Assembly: GCF_052161655.1 (NCBI RefSeq)
Contig: NZ_CP197418.1
Location: 7,130,001 to 7,194,000, forward strand
DNA from: Novipirellula sp052161655
GTDB taxonomy: Bacteria > Planctomycetota > Planctomycetia > Pirellulales > Pirellulaceae
Length of the DNA stretch: 64,000 nt
Direction: 5' to 3'
Within the stretch, counting starts at the first letter, position 1; every line of letters begins with the position of its first letter. The translations under genes and the position numbers were made by a program. This document shows positions 1 to 9,124 of this stretch, piece after piece. A model generated the notes under the pieces. The model ran no database searches and was not told where the DNA came from. It saw nothing but the letters and a program-made list of their open reading frames with translations.

Positions 1-1
1 A

Positions 2-955
2 GCGGGCTCGATGAGCAGCTTCAACGCCGCCGGAACGGCCTACAGTGCCCATGGCGTCAACATGATCCCGTTCTTTATCTACTACAGCATGTTCGGGTTC
101 CAACGCATCGGCGATTTGATTTGGGCCGCCGCTGACATGCGAGCCAAGGGATTCCTCGTTGGCGGCACCGCCGGTCGAACAACGCTCAACGGCGAAGGGC
201 TTCAGCACCAAGACGGACACAGTTTGCTCAATGCAATCGCGTTCCCAACCGTGCGTGCCTACGACCCCGCGTTCGCTTACGAAGTGGTCGTGATCATCTT
301 GGAAGGCCTCAAACGGATGTACCAAGATGGCGAAGAGTGCATGTATTACTTGATGAGCGAAAACGAAGAATACTTGCACCCGCCGATGCCTGAAGGTTGC
401 GAGGAAGGCATCGTCAAAGGAATGTACAAATTCCGCAGCCGCGACGTCGAAGGTGCCAAGGCACGTGTCCAATTGTTCGGCAGCGGTGCAATTCTGAACA
501 GCGTCCTGAAAGCTCAAGAAACGCTGGCTGAAAAGTACAACATTGCAAGCGATGCCTGGAGTGTGACCAGCTACACCCAATTGCGTCGCGAAGCGGCCGA
601 CTGCAGCCGCTGGAACATGCTGCACCCCACCGAGACGCCACGCAGAAGCTACCTCGAAGAGCAACTCGACGGCGTCGAAGGACCGTTTATCTCGGCGAGC
701 GACTACGTGCGAGCTCTGGGCGAACAACTGCAACCTTGGATCCCAGGCGACTACTTCGTGTTGGGAACCGACGGCATGGGACGCAGCGAAACACGCGAAG
801 CGCTTCGACGACATTTTGAAGTCGATGCCGAATGCGTTACTTACGCAACGCTCACTCGTCTGGCCAAAACAGGCCTGTTCACTCAAGCCGAACTCGCCGA
901 TGCAATCAAAGACCTTGGCATCGACCCTGACAAACCGAATCCGTACTTTGCCTAG
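2..955 (+). CDS. aceE: Pyruvate dehydrogenase E1 component, C-terminal part (cut by window edge)
   Basis: This is the C-terminal third of the homodimeric (AceE-type) pyruvate dehydrogenase E1, which decarboxylates pyruvate with thiamine diphosphate and passes the acetyl group to the E2 lipoyl arm. The reading frame is open to the left edge, so the gene starts outside the window; the first in-window ATG at 11 is internal. Visible family features are GGTAGRTTLNGEGLQHQDGH, the run YDPAFAYEVVVIILEGL and the ending DLGIDPDKPNPYFA. The typical protein is about 890 residues, so roughly 315 are seen here. The E2 gene aceF follows 58 bases downstream on the same strand, as expected for a pdh operon. 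Confidence 0.93.
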   Translation, partial: AGSMSSFNAAGTAYSAHGVNMIPFFIYYSMFGFQRIGDLIWAAADMRAKGFLVGGTAGRTTLNGEGLQHQDGHSLLNAIAFPTVRAYDPAFAYEVVVIILEGLKRMYQDGEECMYYLMSENEEYLHPPMPEGCEEGIVKGMYKFRSRDVEGAKARVQLFGSGAILNSVLKAQETLAEKYNIASDAWSVTSYTQLRREAADCSRWNMLHPTETPRRSYLEEQLDGVEGPFISASDYVRALGEQLQPWIPGDYFVLGTDGMGRSETREALRRHFEVDAECVTYATLTRLAKTGLFTQAELADAIKDLGIDPDKPNPYFA

Positions 956-1013
956 TCCAAGGCAACGTTCGTAACAAACATCCCACTGAAATCTGCTTAC
1001 CAGAAACTCTTTT

Positions 1014-2417
1014 ATGGCAACTGAAGTAAAGCTTCCCGAATTGGGCGACGGCATCGAATCTGGTGACGTTCTGGAAATATTTGTGTCGGTCGGCGACGTG
1101 ATTAGCAAAGGCCAAGACATCGTCGAAATGGAAACCGACAAGGCGACGGTACCTGTGCCCTCATCCGTGGGCGGCAAAGTCACCAAGATCCTCGTCAACG
1201 AAGGTGACTCGTTAGCCATCGGCGGCGTGATCCTGGAAGTCGAAGCGGCAGCCGAAGCTGCTGCACCGGAGGCCCCTGCGGCGGCTCCGAAGCCAGAAGC
1301 GAAACCGGAGCCCAAGGCTGAACCGAAAGCCGAAACGCCTGCACCGGCCGCTCCTGACGAGACCCCCGCGGCCGCTCCAAAACCTGCACCGCCTCAACCA
1401 CAGGCTCCCGTTCCTGCACAACCTGCGGCAGCACCTGTGGCGACTACCGCGCCGGGCGAAGTGATACCCGCGGGTCCTGCGATTCGCCGCTTCGCTCGCG
1501 AAGTCGGCGTTGACTTGGCCTCAGTTCAAGGATCAGGCGATTCGGGACGAATCACTCGCGATGACGTTTTGGCCGTGGTGCGAACAGCAAACCAAGCGGC
1601 GCGAAGTGGCGGCAGTGCCCCCGCCACCACTTCACCTAGTGCGGCAAGCAGCCCAGCCCCTGCCACGTCGAAGACATCGTCGGCCCCGGGCACGGCAAGC
1701 TCTGATGACTTCGGCAGCGTCCACGTGGAACGGATGAGCAAGATCCGCAAAACGATCGGTCGGCAAATGCATGCCAGCTGGTCGACGGTTCCTCGCGTCA
1801 CCAATTTCGATGACGCCGATATCACCGATTTGGAACGGCTTCGCCAATCGAGCAAGGACGACTACGCGGCCCAGGGCCTGAAGCTGACCACGATGCCGTT
1901 CCTGATCAAAGCGGTTGCTACCGCCCTTCGTCATCACCCCAGCATCAACGCGGTCATCGACGAAGAAAACGAGCAGATCATTTACAAAGATTACGTCAAT
2001 GTCGGTATTGCAGTGGACACCGACCGTGGTTTGGTCGTTCCTGTGATGCAAAACACCGATCAACGCGGCATTCCTGAAATCGCCCGCGGATTGGCGGAAA
2101 TGGCCGGCAAAGTTCGCGGGGGGCAATTCGCTGTCAGCGATCTACGCGGAGGCACATTCACGATCAGCAACCTCGGAGCGATTGGTGGGCAATACTCCAC
2201 CCCTATCGTGAACGTTCCTGAAGTGGCGATTTTGCTTGTTGGCCGCAGCCGAAAAATGCCGGTTGTAATGCCCGACGACAGCATCAAGCCGCGATTAATG
2301 ATGCCGCTCAGCTTGTCCTATGACCACCGCTTGGTCGACGGCGGAACCGCCGCTCGATTCCTGAATGATGTGATCGGATACCTCGAAGCGCCAAGCCGAT
2401 TGCTGCTGGCACTGTAG
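1014..2417 (+). CDS. aceF: Dihydrolipoamide acetyltransferase (E2 of pyruvate dehydrogenase)
   Basis: The 467-residue protein has one N-terminal lipoyl domain (residues 1-80, lipoyl lysine K43 in METDKATV), a long Ala/Pro/Glu-rich flexible linker (about 85-150), an E1/E3-binding domain (about 150-190, AGPAIRRFAREVGVDL), a second Ala/Ser/Pro linker and a C-terminal acyltransferase domain. The catalytic signature DHRLVDGG is present (H438). It transfers acetyl groups from E1 to CoA in the cytoplasm. Many E. coli-type AceF proteins have three lipoyl domains; this one has a single one. It is cotranscribed with aceE and ends at a strong intrinsic terminator. The E3 gene is not seen in the window. 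Confidence 0.96.
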   Translation: MATEVKLPELGDGIESGDVLEIFVSVGDVISKGQDIVEMETDKATVPVPSSVGGKVTKILVNEGDSLAIGGVILEVEAAAEAAAPEAPAAAPKPEAKPEPKAEPKAETPAPAAPDETPAAAPKPAPPQPQAPVPAQPAAAPVATTAPGEVIPAGPAIRRFAREVGVDLASVQGSGDSGRITRDDVLAVVRTANQAARSGGSAPATTSPSAASSPAPATSKTSSAPGTASSDDFGSVHVERMSKIRKTIGRQMHASWSTVPRVTNFDDADITDLERLRQSSKDDYAAQGLKLTTMPFLIKAVATALRHHPSINAVIDEENEQIIYKDYVNVGIAVDTDRGLVVPVMQNTDQRGIPEIARGLAEMAGKVRGGQFAVSDLRGGTFTISNLGAIGGQYSTPIVNVPEVAILLVGRSRKMPVVMPDDSIKPRLMMPLSLSYDHRLVDGGTAARFLNDVIGYLEAPSRLLLAL

Positions 2418-2440
2418 GCGACTCAGCAAGCAAAGATTCA

Positions 2441-2476
2441 AAAGGGATCGCACTTTTCAAGTGTGATCCCTTTTTT
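2441..2476 (+). terminator. Intrinsic terminator after aceF
   Basis: A 15-base-pair stem (2441-2455 with 2459-2473, one G-T wobble, 3-base loop) is followed by a run of T, the classic Rho-independent form. It lies 23 bases after the aceF stop codon. Confidence 0.9.
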
Positions 2477-2569
2477 ATTCACCAAGCTCTCCGAGGCGAC
2501 GCCCAAGAGAGAAACGGCTCCCAAGAGAGAGCCGTGCCTCCCAAACGATTGGCTTGGAGGAGCGAGCGA

Positions 2570-3673
2570 CTACTCGCTTGCTACGTTCACAAAGACCTTC
2601 AGCGCATCCTTGTCTTCGACCAGCAGTCGCATCATTTCCTTGTAGTTATCAAGGCCATCGACGGGATTGGTCAAGATTTTCTCGAGCACGCCGGGGTACA
2701 TCATCTCGCCAAGAGCAAGATCGCGAATTCCCATTTCGAAATGGTTTCGGTTCGCATTGACGCTGCCGAGCAACAGCTTGTTACCGAGCACGAATTGCAA
2801 GTTGATGCTATCCGATGGCACTTCGGTCACTTTGTCGCCACCGGTGATCCCGGTCCAAACAACGACGCCGTTGTGCCCTAAATGCTGCATCGATTCGAAC
2901 GCCAATTGACTGCTGCCTGTGGCGTCGACGATCAAGTCAGGCTTACCTGTGATCTTGACCAACTCGGCCATCGATGTATTCCGAGTGCTGATGTAGTTCG
3001 CCTCGAGTCCCGTAACAATCTCGGCCTTCAAGTTTGGAGCCTCACCGCGAGCAAGCGTGTAAACCTCGAGTCCACGAAGCTTTAAAATCAACGTGGTTAA
3101 CAAGCCTATTTGGCCCGCACCGAGTACGTAAGCGACACTCGGTCGCCAGACCTTCATGCGGTGCTGAGCCTCGTATGCTTGATGAACTGCCTTCGCTGCG
3201 CAACTCATTGGCTCTTGCAAAACGTGCAAGTGCTTTAGTCCTTGTGGGACACGAACGATGTACTCTTCTTCATCGACGAAGTACTCGGTCAGGTATCCGT
3301 GCCGCAGATTAATACCGCGTTCGTAATACTCTTCCTCGCTGGTCATATCGTTCGTGCCGATCATGTCATAGATCGAACCTCCGGGGCGACGTACCGTGGC
3401 GGTCACATAGTCGCCCGGTTTGAATCGGCGAACGTTTTCACCCACCGCCTCGACCACGCCGAAGCACTCGTGACCGATAACCAGATGCTTATCACCCTCC
3501 GGAGCGTTTCCGTACAGTGCATCATTGATCTCGCGATCGGTTGCATCCACGCCTACCTTCAAAACCTTTACCAAAACCCCGTATCCGTCGGGAATTTGGT
3601 CTACGGTGGGTTTAGGGATTTCTTCGAGATGGACGCTGTTTGGGGTACCTGGCTTGACTGCGACAGCCTTCAT
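2570..3673 (-). CDS. Glucose 1-dehydrogenase-like zinc-dependent dehydrogenase (MDR family)
   Basis: The 367-residue protein belongs to the medium-chain dehydrogenase/reductase family and most resembles archaeal-type glucose 1-dehydrogenases. The N-terminal catalytic domain shows VGVDATDREI, where an Asp takes the place of the usual first zinc Cys as in Sulfolobus/Haloferax glucose dehydrogenases, and VIGHECFGVVEAVG with the zinc His and Glu. The nucleotide-binding domain carries VLGAGQIGLL. The start at 3673 (MKAVAVKPGT) fits the family N-terminus; an upstream in-frame extension to 3775 looks untranslated. The substrate is not proven by sequence: glucose or another sugar is likely, oxidised with NAD(P). 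It is convergent with aceF and divergent from the suf genes. Confidence 0.8.
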   Translation of the reverse strand: MKAVAVKPGTPNSVHLEEIPKPTVDQIPDGYGVLVKVLKVGVDATDREINDALYGNAPEGDKHLVIGHECFGVVEAVGENVRRFKPGDYVTATVRRPGGSIYDMIGTNDMTSEEEYYERGINLRHGYLTEYFVDEEEYIVRVPQGLKHLHVLQEPMSCAAKAVHQAYEAQHRMKVWRPSVAYVLGAGQIGLLTTLILKLRGLEVYTLARGEAPNLKAEIVTGLEANYISTRNTSMAELVKITGKPDLIVDATGSSQLAFESMQHLGHNGVVVWTGITGGDKVTEVPSDSINLQFVLGNKLLLGSVNANRNHFEMGIRDLALGEMMYPGVLEKILTNPVDGLDNYKEMMRLLVEDKDALKVFVNVASE

Positions 3674-3924
3674 AATTGACTCGATCAGCGGAGTAGAGGG
3701 ATGGTGGGTATGCGATGATTGAAAGCATTTGTATGTTGATACGCAAAATGCCTTGCGAGCGGCAAATGATAACAATTCTTCCTCCTTCTGCTTAGGGGGA
3801 TTCTGCTCGGTTCATACCCCCCCATGATGTGGCGTCTTCTGCGTTCCACAGAACCATGGTTTGTGGGACGAGCAACCAAAATCGGGGATTGAGGTCCACT
3901 AAATCGCCCTTGCCCTTATTTTTA

Positions 3925-3963
3925 ACAACGGCGGTTGTCAAAAATGCGTTGGCCCTCAATAAT
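3925..3963 (+). promoter_or_regulatory. Promoter with overlapping dyad upstream of the sufR-like gene
   Basis: TTGTCA (3935-3940) and AATAAT (3958-3963) are separated by exactly 17 bases, a good sigma70-like promoter. A perfect palindrome ACAAC-GGCG-GTTGT (3925-3938) overlaps the -35 box. SufR repressors of cyanobacteria bind CAAC...GTTG dyads, so this may be an autoregulatory operator, although the spacer here is 4 rather than 6 bases. The rest of the 356-base gap 3674-4029 shows no gene; it also holds the divergent promoter region of the dehydrogenase. Confidence 0.5.
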
Positions 3964-4029
3964 GGAAGTGTTGCGTTGGCACACATTCGTCGTTTTCGCG
4001 ACAAATAGCGACCTTTACCCCAGTTTTCC

Positions 4030-4719
4030 ATGACGCTACCTCCAGTCTCCTCATCCCAAATTGACGAACTCCGATCGGTCGATCGCGAATTGTTAATGGC
4101 GATGCGCAGCGGCGACACGTTTGGAATTGGTGACTTAACCGAGCAACTCGGGGTGACGGCGACCGCAATTCGCCAACGCATTGAGCGGTTGCTTGAACTG
4201 GGCCTGCTAGAGCGCGAGAAAATTGTCGCGGGACGCGGAAGGCCGACATTTCAGTATCGCTTGACGGTGCGTGGGCATCGCCGTGCGGGAGCCAATCCTG
4301 CCGAGCTTGCCGAGGCAATGTGGCAAGAGATCTTAGCGATTCCGGATGCAACCATCCGCAAACAGTTACTCAGTTCAGTGGCAAATCGGTTAGGGAGTCA
4401 GTTTGCGACACAGGTCAATCGCGAAAGCGATGGAGACCCGTCGTTTGAAACACGGATGCAGAAATTGTCGGAAATGTTGACGGATCGTCACATTACGACC
4501 GAGGTCTCGCATTCGGGTGACTTGCCCGTGCTTGATATTTGCGCGTGCCCCTATCCATCCCTTACCGACACATCGGACGAACGTGCGATGTGTCGACTTG
4601 AAGAACAAATGATATCCGAGGCGCTTGGTCGTCCGGTCCACCTCAGCAGTTGTCGACTCGATGGAGATCACTGTTGCCAGTTTGCTGCGACGGGTGAACC
4701 GTCGGACTCAGCGAGCTAA
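4030..4719 (+). CDS. sufR: SufR-like iron-sulfur-sensing transcriptional regulator
   Basis: The 229-residue protein has an N-terminal winged helix-turn-helix (about 15-85; LGVTATAIRQRIERLLELGL then GRGRPTFQYRLT wing) and a C-terminal half with cysteines C171, C173, C188, C208, C215 and C216. The order CACPYP...MCRLEEQM...SCRLDGDHCCQF matches the four-cysteine pattern by which SufR binds a 4Fe-4S cluster and represses suf genes when the cluster is present. It sits 65 bases ahead of sufC on the same strand, where SufR is often found. Its own promoter carries a CAAC/GTTG palindrome. The function is by family; the true operator is inferred. Confidence 0.82.
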   Translation: MTLPPVSSSQIDELRSVDRELLMAMRSGDTFGIGDLTEQLGVTATAIRQRIERLLELGLLEREKIVAGRGRPTFQYRLTVRGHRRAGANPAELAEAMWQEILAIPDATIRKQLLSSVANRLGSQFATQVNRESDGDPSFETRMQKLSEMLTDRHITTEVSHSGDLPVLDICACPYPSLTDTSDERAMCRLEEQMISEALGRPVHLSSCRLDGDHCCQFAATGEPSDSAS

Positions 4720-4784
4720 ACGACATCGTCATCTCTGTACAACTTACAACGATTTCTTTCCTTCAGACACTTTTGCAATCAAGC

Positions 4785-5600
4785 ATGACACACGTACTGC
4801 AAATCAAGAACCTTCACGTTTCCGTTGGCGACAAGCCGATCCTTCGCGGCGTCAACCTGACATTGAATCATGGTGAGACTCACGCCTTGATGGGCCCCAA
4901 CGGTAGCGGCAAAAGCACGCTTGGATTGGCGATCATGGGTCATCCCGGTTACACAGTCACCGACGGATCAATCACGCTTGATGGCGAAGACGTGCTGGCC
5001 ATGGCACCCGACCAACGTGCACGTGCGGGAATCTTCATGGCGTTTCAACGGCCGATGGCGGTCCCCGGTGTAAAGATGGCGGACTTCCTTCGCCACGCAA
5101 CCACCAACGTGCGTCGCCCCGACCGTAAAGAAGGCGAAGAGCTGATCCCGATGCGAGAGTTCCGTAAAGAGCTAAAAGAAAAGATGGCTCACTTGCGAAT
5201 GGACGAAGAATTCGCTCGTCGCTACGTCAACGATGGTTTCTCCGGCGGCGAGATGAAGCGTGCTGAAATCCTACAACTTGCCATGCTGCAACCCAAGTTT
5301 GCTGTGCTTGATGAAACCGACAGTGGTTTGGATGCCGATGCGGTTCGCTTGGCTAGCGAATCGATCGCAGAAATCGGGCATAAAAAGATGGGACTGTTGA
5401 TCATCACCCACCATGACAAGTTGCTCGAACACAATCCGCCTCAGTACACCCACGTGATGCTGGGTGGCCGATTGGTTGAAACCGGCGGCGCTGAACTTGC
5501 CGAAGAATTGCATCGCCACGGTTATGACCGCATTCGCCAGTCGTACCCAGAAGCAGAAGCAGCGAACCAAGAAATGTTGGCCGAAGAAACCGCGGTGTAA
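4785..5600 (+). CDS. sufC: Fe-S cluster assembly ATPase SufC
   Basis: This ABC-type ATPase powers the SufBCD scaffold for iron-sulfur cluster assembly in the cytosol. The 271-residue protein has Walker A GPNGSGKS (37-44), the signature SGGEMKR and Walker B FAVLDETDSGLD with the SufC-typical ETDSGLD. The start MTHVLQIKNLHV at 4785 fits the family; the upstream TTG at 4773 adds four residues without support. It is slightly longer than the usual 250 residues because of a C-terminal Glu/Ala-rich extension. sufB follows 86 bases downstream. Confidence 0.96.
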   Translation: MTHVLQIKNLHVSVGDKPILRGVNLTLNHGETHALMGPNGSGKSTLGLAIMGHPGYTVTDGSITLDGEDVLAMAPDQRARAGIFMAFQRPMAVPGVKMADFLRHATTNVRRPDRKEGEELIPMREFRKELKEKMAHLRMDEEFARRYVNDGFSGGEMKRAEILQLAMLQPKFAVLDETDSGLDADAVRLASESIAEIGHKKMGLLIITHHDKLLEHNPPQYTHVMLGGRLVETGGAELAEELHRHGYDRIRQSYPEAEAANQEMLAEETAV

Positions 5601-5686
5601 CCGCAACTTCGAATGCCCGCGAGATGGCGGGCCTGTTTATACGAAAAAAACTTGCACTTTGAAATCTGAAAAAGTTAGGAAATACG

Positions 5687-7093
5687 ATGTCCACTGATGT
5701 GACCGAAAAGTCTGACATTGGCGAAATTAACAAGTACAATTTCCGCACGGAAACCACCGGCGTCTTTCGTGCTGAAAAAGGCTTGAATAAGGATGTCGTG
5801 AATCAAATTTCCGACATCAAGAACGAACCTGACTGGATGCGTGAATTCCGCCTGAAGTCATTCGAAACGTTCGAGGCACGGCCAATGCCTAAGTGGGGCG
5901 GGGCAATCGATATCGACTTCCAAGATATCTATTACTACCTCAAACCCACCGATCACCAAGGCAAAACTTGGGACGACGTTCCGCAAGAAATCAAAGACAC
6001 GTTTGACAAGCTGGGCATTCCCGAAGCTGAGAAGAAGTTCTTGGCCGGAGTGAAAGCTCAATTCGAAAGCGAAGTAGTCTACGGATCGCTCGAAGAAGAT
6101 CTTGCCAAACAAGGCGTGATCTTTACCGACACCGACACGGCAGTTCGCGAGCATCCCGAGTTGCTTCGCGAATATTTCGGCAAAATCATTCCACCCGAGG
6201 ACAATAAGTTCGCGGCGTTAAACAGCGCGGTTTGGTCCGGAGGATCGTTCATCTATATTCCCAAGGGAGTTCACATTGACTTCCCATTGCAGGCGTACTT
6301 CCGCATCAACGCCGAAAGTATGGGTCAGTTTGAACGGACGTTGATCATCGTCGATGAAGGCGCCAGCGTGCATTATGTCGAGGGCTGTACCGCTCCGATG
6401 TACACCACCGAGAGCCTGCACAGCGCTGTCGTGGAAGTGGTTGTCAAACGTAATGCACGTTGCCGTTACACCACGATTCAAAACTGGGCGAACAACATCT
6501 ACAACCTCGTCACCAAGCGTGCATATGCTTATGGCGATGCTACGATGGAATGGGTCGACGGCAACTTGGGAAGCAAGTTGACGATGAAATACCCCGCTGT
6601 TCACATGATGGAACCGGGTGCCCGCGGGGAAATATTGTCGATCGCGTTCTCGAGTGCTGGCCAACATCAAGACGCTGGTGCGAAACTGGTCCATTGTGCT
6701 CCGAACACGACCGGCCAAATCATCAGCAAGAGCATCAGCAAGAACGGTGGACGCAGCAGTTACCGTGGCTTGGTTCGCGTCGAACCCGGTGCCCACAACA
6801 GCAAGAACAATGTTGTGTGCGACGCGTTGATCCTTGATCCAGAAAGCCGCAGTGATACCTACCCGTATATCGAGATCTTGGAACAAGACGTCCAAGTCGG
6901 TCACGAAGCAAGTGTATCGCGAATCGGCGAAGAACAAATGTTCTACCTGCTTAGCCGCGGGCTCACCGAACAAGAAGCGAGCACGATGATCGTCAACGGT
7001 TTCATCGAACCTCTCGTCAAAGAGTTGCCGATGGAATACGCGATCGAAATGAATCGCCTGATTCAACTTCAAATGGAAGGCAGTGTTGGTTAA
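5687..7093 (+). CDS. sufB: Fe-S cluster assembly scaffold protein SufB
   Basis: SufB is the main scaffold of the SufBCD complex on which the cluster is built. The 468-residue length is typical. Family hallmarks seen are SGGSFIYIPKGVHIDFPLQ, the ladder region GCTAPMYTTESLHSAVVE, the segment KNNVVCDALIL containing a conserved Cys, and QVGHEASVSRIGEEQMFY near the C-terminus. It lies between sufC and sufD in one direction, so the three are probably cotranscribed. A 284-residue open frame lies antisense inside it and is a coding shadow. Confidence 0.96.
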   Translation: MSTDVTEKSDIGEINKYNFRTETTGVFRAEKGLNKDVVNQISDIKNEPDWMREFRLKSFETFEARPMPKWGGAIDIDFQDIYYYLKPTDHQGKTWDDVPQEIKDTFDKLGIPEAEKKFLAGVKAQFESEVVYGSLEEDLAKQGVIFTDTDTAVREHPELLREYFGKIIPPEDNKFAALNSAVWSGGSFIYIPKGVHIDFPLQAYFRINAESMGQFERTLIIVDEGASVHYVEGCTAPMYTTESLHSAVVEVVVKRNARCRYTTIQNWANNIYNLVTKRAYAYGDATMEWVDGNLGSKLTMKYPAVHMMEPGARGEILSIAFSSAGQHQDAGAKLVHCAPNTTGQIISKSISKNGGRSSYRGLVRVEPGAHNSKNNVVCDALILDPESRSDTYPYIEILEQDVQVGHEASVSRIGEEQMFYLLSRGLTEQEASTMIVNGFIEPLVKELPMEYAIEMNRLIQLQMEGSVG

Positions 7094-7247
7094 CCCTCAC
7101 TTGCCAACTTGTTCGTAGCTCCATAACGCCAGCGGATGAGGCGCTCGCATCGCTTCATCCATTGCGTTGGCGTGGCTAGCTACGATGACTCCCATTCCTC
7201 CATGCGGTCCGCACGTGTGCCTGCCGCTCCAAGCTAACTAAATCCAG

Positions 7248-8552
7248 ATGACGCAAACGACAACTTTAACGTTCGATCAAGCCGGTTTCGATTCCTTTCT
7301 GGCGGCCCAAAGTGAACCCGATTGGCTGACCCAACTTCGCCGTGATGCGTGGCAGCATTTCGAGAAAATGGGATGGCCTGATCGACGCTCCGAAGAATGG
7401 ATCCGCACCGACATCCGTGCGTTCCAGATTGGTAAATACGGAATCCCAGCAACCGAATCACGCGAGGTAACGCCAAAAGCACAACTTCGCGAAGGCGTTG
7501 AGCTTGGCGGTTCGATATCGACCGTCGACAGTTACGTTGTCAGCGAAACGCTTGACGAGGAACTCGTCAAAAAGGGCGTTGTATTCGGAAGCTTGTCGCG
7601 GATCTGTGCCGAGCATCCTGAATTGGTTCGCCCCTATTTGTTCACCGCGTTTGACCCGGATTACGACAAGTTCGCTGCACTGCACGCCGCGTTTTGGGCT
7701 GGCGGACAATTCTTATACGTGCCACGTGGTGTGGTGCTCGACAAACCGCTTCACATCGGTTCGATGCTGACCGATGGCGGCACCGACACGTCACATACAT
7801 TGATCATTTTAGATGAAGGCGCCGAAGCGACCGTGTTGCACGAGTCCAATGGTGTTGATGAAAAGAGTAAAGGCTTGCACGTCGGTGCAGTGGAAGTGAT
7901 TCAAAAAGCCAACTCGCACCTCCGCTATGTTAATTTGCAGGAATGGGGTTACGGCACCTACCAGTTTGCTCACCAAAAGGCACTCGTTGGAAAAGATTCC
8001 ACGCTGCAGTGGACGATCGCGGCAATGGGGTCACTGCTTTCCAAGGTGAACCAATCGGTCGATCTAGTCGGGCCAGGTGCAGACAGCCAAGTCAATGGCG
8101 TCATGTTCACCGAAGGTCGGCAACACCTTGCCTATCACACGCTTCAACATCATCGTGCTCCAAGCTGCCATAGCGACTTTTTGTACAAGGCGGCTCAACA
8201 AGATAAGAGCCGTACGGTATGGCGTGGCATGATCAAAGTGGACAAGATCGCTCAGAAAACCGACGGTTATCAGCGTAACGACAACCTTGTGTTGTCCGAG
8301 TCATCGCGTGCCGATTCGATTCCTGGATTGGAAATCGAAGCGGACGACGTGCGTTGCACCCACGGCAGCACAACGGCAAAGGTGGACGAAGAGCAAATCT
8401 TCTACGCTCAATGCCGTGGTTTTACCCGCAAAGAAGCGACTCGAATGATCGTCAGCGGGTTCTTTCAGCAGATTTTTGATCGGATCTCGATCGAAAGCGT
8501 TCGCGATGCACTGGGTGCGGCAATTGCACGTCAAGTTCGCGAATACGAATAG
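7248..8552 (+). CDS. sufD: Fe-S cluster assembly protein SufD
   Basis: This 434-residue SufB paralogue forms the SufB-SufD heterodimer. It contains GGQFLYVPRGVVLDKPLHI, HTLIILDEGAEATVLHES, and the C-terminal CTHGSTTAKVDEEQIFY, which carries the conserved His used in cluster formation, followed by GFTRKEATRMIVSGFF. It starts 154 bases after sufB; the spacer between them has no recognisable gene. No sufS, sufU or sufE lies in the window, so the cysteine desulfurase must be encoded elsewhere. Confidence 0.94.
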   Translation: MTQTTTLTFDQAGFDSFLAAQSEPDWLTQLRRDAWQHFEKMGWPDRRSEEWIRTDIRAFQIGKYGIPATESREVTPKAQLREGVELGGSISTVDSYVVSETLDEELVKKGVVFGSLSRICAEHPELVRPYLFTAFDPDYDKFAALHAAFWAGGQFLYVPRGVVLDKPLHIGSMLTDGGTDTSHTLIILDEGAEATVLHESNGVDEKSKGLHVGAVEVIQKANSHLRYVNLQEWGYGTYQFAHQKALVGKDSTLQWTIAAMGSLLSKVNQSVDLVGPGADSQVNGVMFTEGRQHLAYHTLQHHRAPSCHSDFLYKAAQQDKSRTVWRGMIKVDKIAQKTDGYQRNDNLVLSESSRADSIPGLEIEADDVRCTHGSTTAKVDEEQIFYAQCRGFTRKEATRMIVSGFFQQIFDRISIESVRDALGAAIARQVREYE

Positions 8553-8661
8553 GCTGCAAAAACTGCTGGATTTGGTACACTTAACGGCATCAGCGGCAGC
8601 ATGAGTATGCTGCTAAATTGCCCCATTCGTTTCTTCCCCCTTCGCGTAGTAGGCCCCCCCA

Positions 8662-8982
8662 ATGGCACTGGCTGAAGACAAAGTTCGTGAAGCTCTCAAG
8701 CAGGTCATCGACCCCGAGCTTTACGTCAATATCGTGGACCTTGGATTGATCTATGAAATCCGAGTCGCTGAGGAAAAAGAGGACGGTCGCCACGACGTGC
8801 AAATCGACATGACGATGACCAGTCCGATGTGCCCAGCCGGTCCTCAATTGGTTGCTGGCACAAAAGGTGCCGCCGAAGGACTCGACGAAGTCGATACTGC
8901 CGAAGTCAAGGTGGTGATGGACCCGCCGTGGTCACCCGATAAAATGACGGATGAAGCCCGTGATCACCTCGGTATTTTTTAA
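8662..8982 (+). CDS. DUF59/MIP18-family Fe-S maturation protein (SufT-like)
   Basis: The 106-residue protein is a single DUF59 domain: REALKQVIDPELYVNIVDLG, then MTMTSPMCPAG with the conserved Cys, and a C-terminal VVMDPPWSPDKMTDEAR. Such proteins (SufT, PaaD-like) act in maturation of Fe-S proteins and are frequently linked to suf operons. It closes the suf cluster here, 109 bases after sufD on the same strand. Its C-terminus is immediately followed by a candidate structured RNA element. Confidence 0.88.
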   Translation: MALAEDKVREALKQVIDPELYVNIVDLGLIYEIRVAEEKEDGRHDVQIDMTMTSPMCPAGPQLVAGTKGAAEGLDEVDTAEVKVVMDPPWSPDKMTDEARDHLGIF

Positions 8983-8989
8983 GGTCGGT

Positions 8990-9080
8990 AGGGGAATAGC
9001 CATTTCCGTGTTATTTCGGTAACACTTAGGTGCGTTCAGGCTGACGTTTATTCAGCAGCCGACTAAGGGCCTATCCCCCT
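8990..9080 (+). promoter_or_regulatory. Candidate structured 5' leader (three-way junction) before the mfn-like genes
   Basis: An outer stem can form between 8990-8999 (AGGGGAATAG or near) and 9071-9080 (CTATCCCCCT), ten positions with one mismatch, extended by CC/GG (9000-9001 with 9068-9069). Inside are a perfect 6-bp hairpin GTGTTA/TAACAC (9008-9013 with 9020-9025) and a 5-bp hairpin GGCTG/CAGCC (9039-9043 with 9056-9060). The result is a three-way-junction shape that ends 44 bases before the mfnD-like start. No known riboswitch class was recognised; it could also be a processed intercistronic element. Confidence 0.35.
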
Positions 9081-9124
9081 GTTTCGGGAATAGTTTAAGT
9101 CAAGTCACATTTCGGGTCAGGATT

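Noticed and set aside
6218..7072. 284-codon minus-strand frame inside sufB
   Set aside because: It is the antisense shadow of a strongly conserved gene and has no recognisable protein features.
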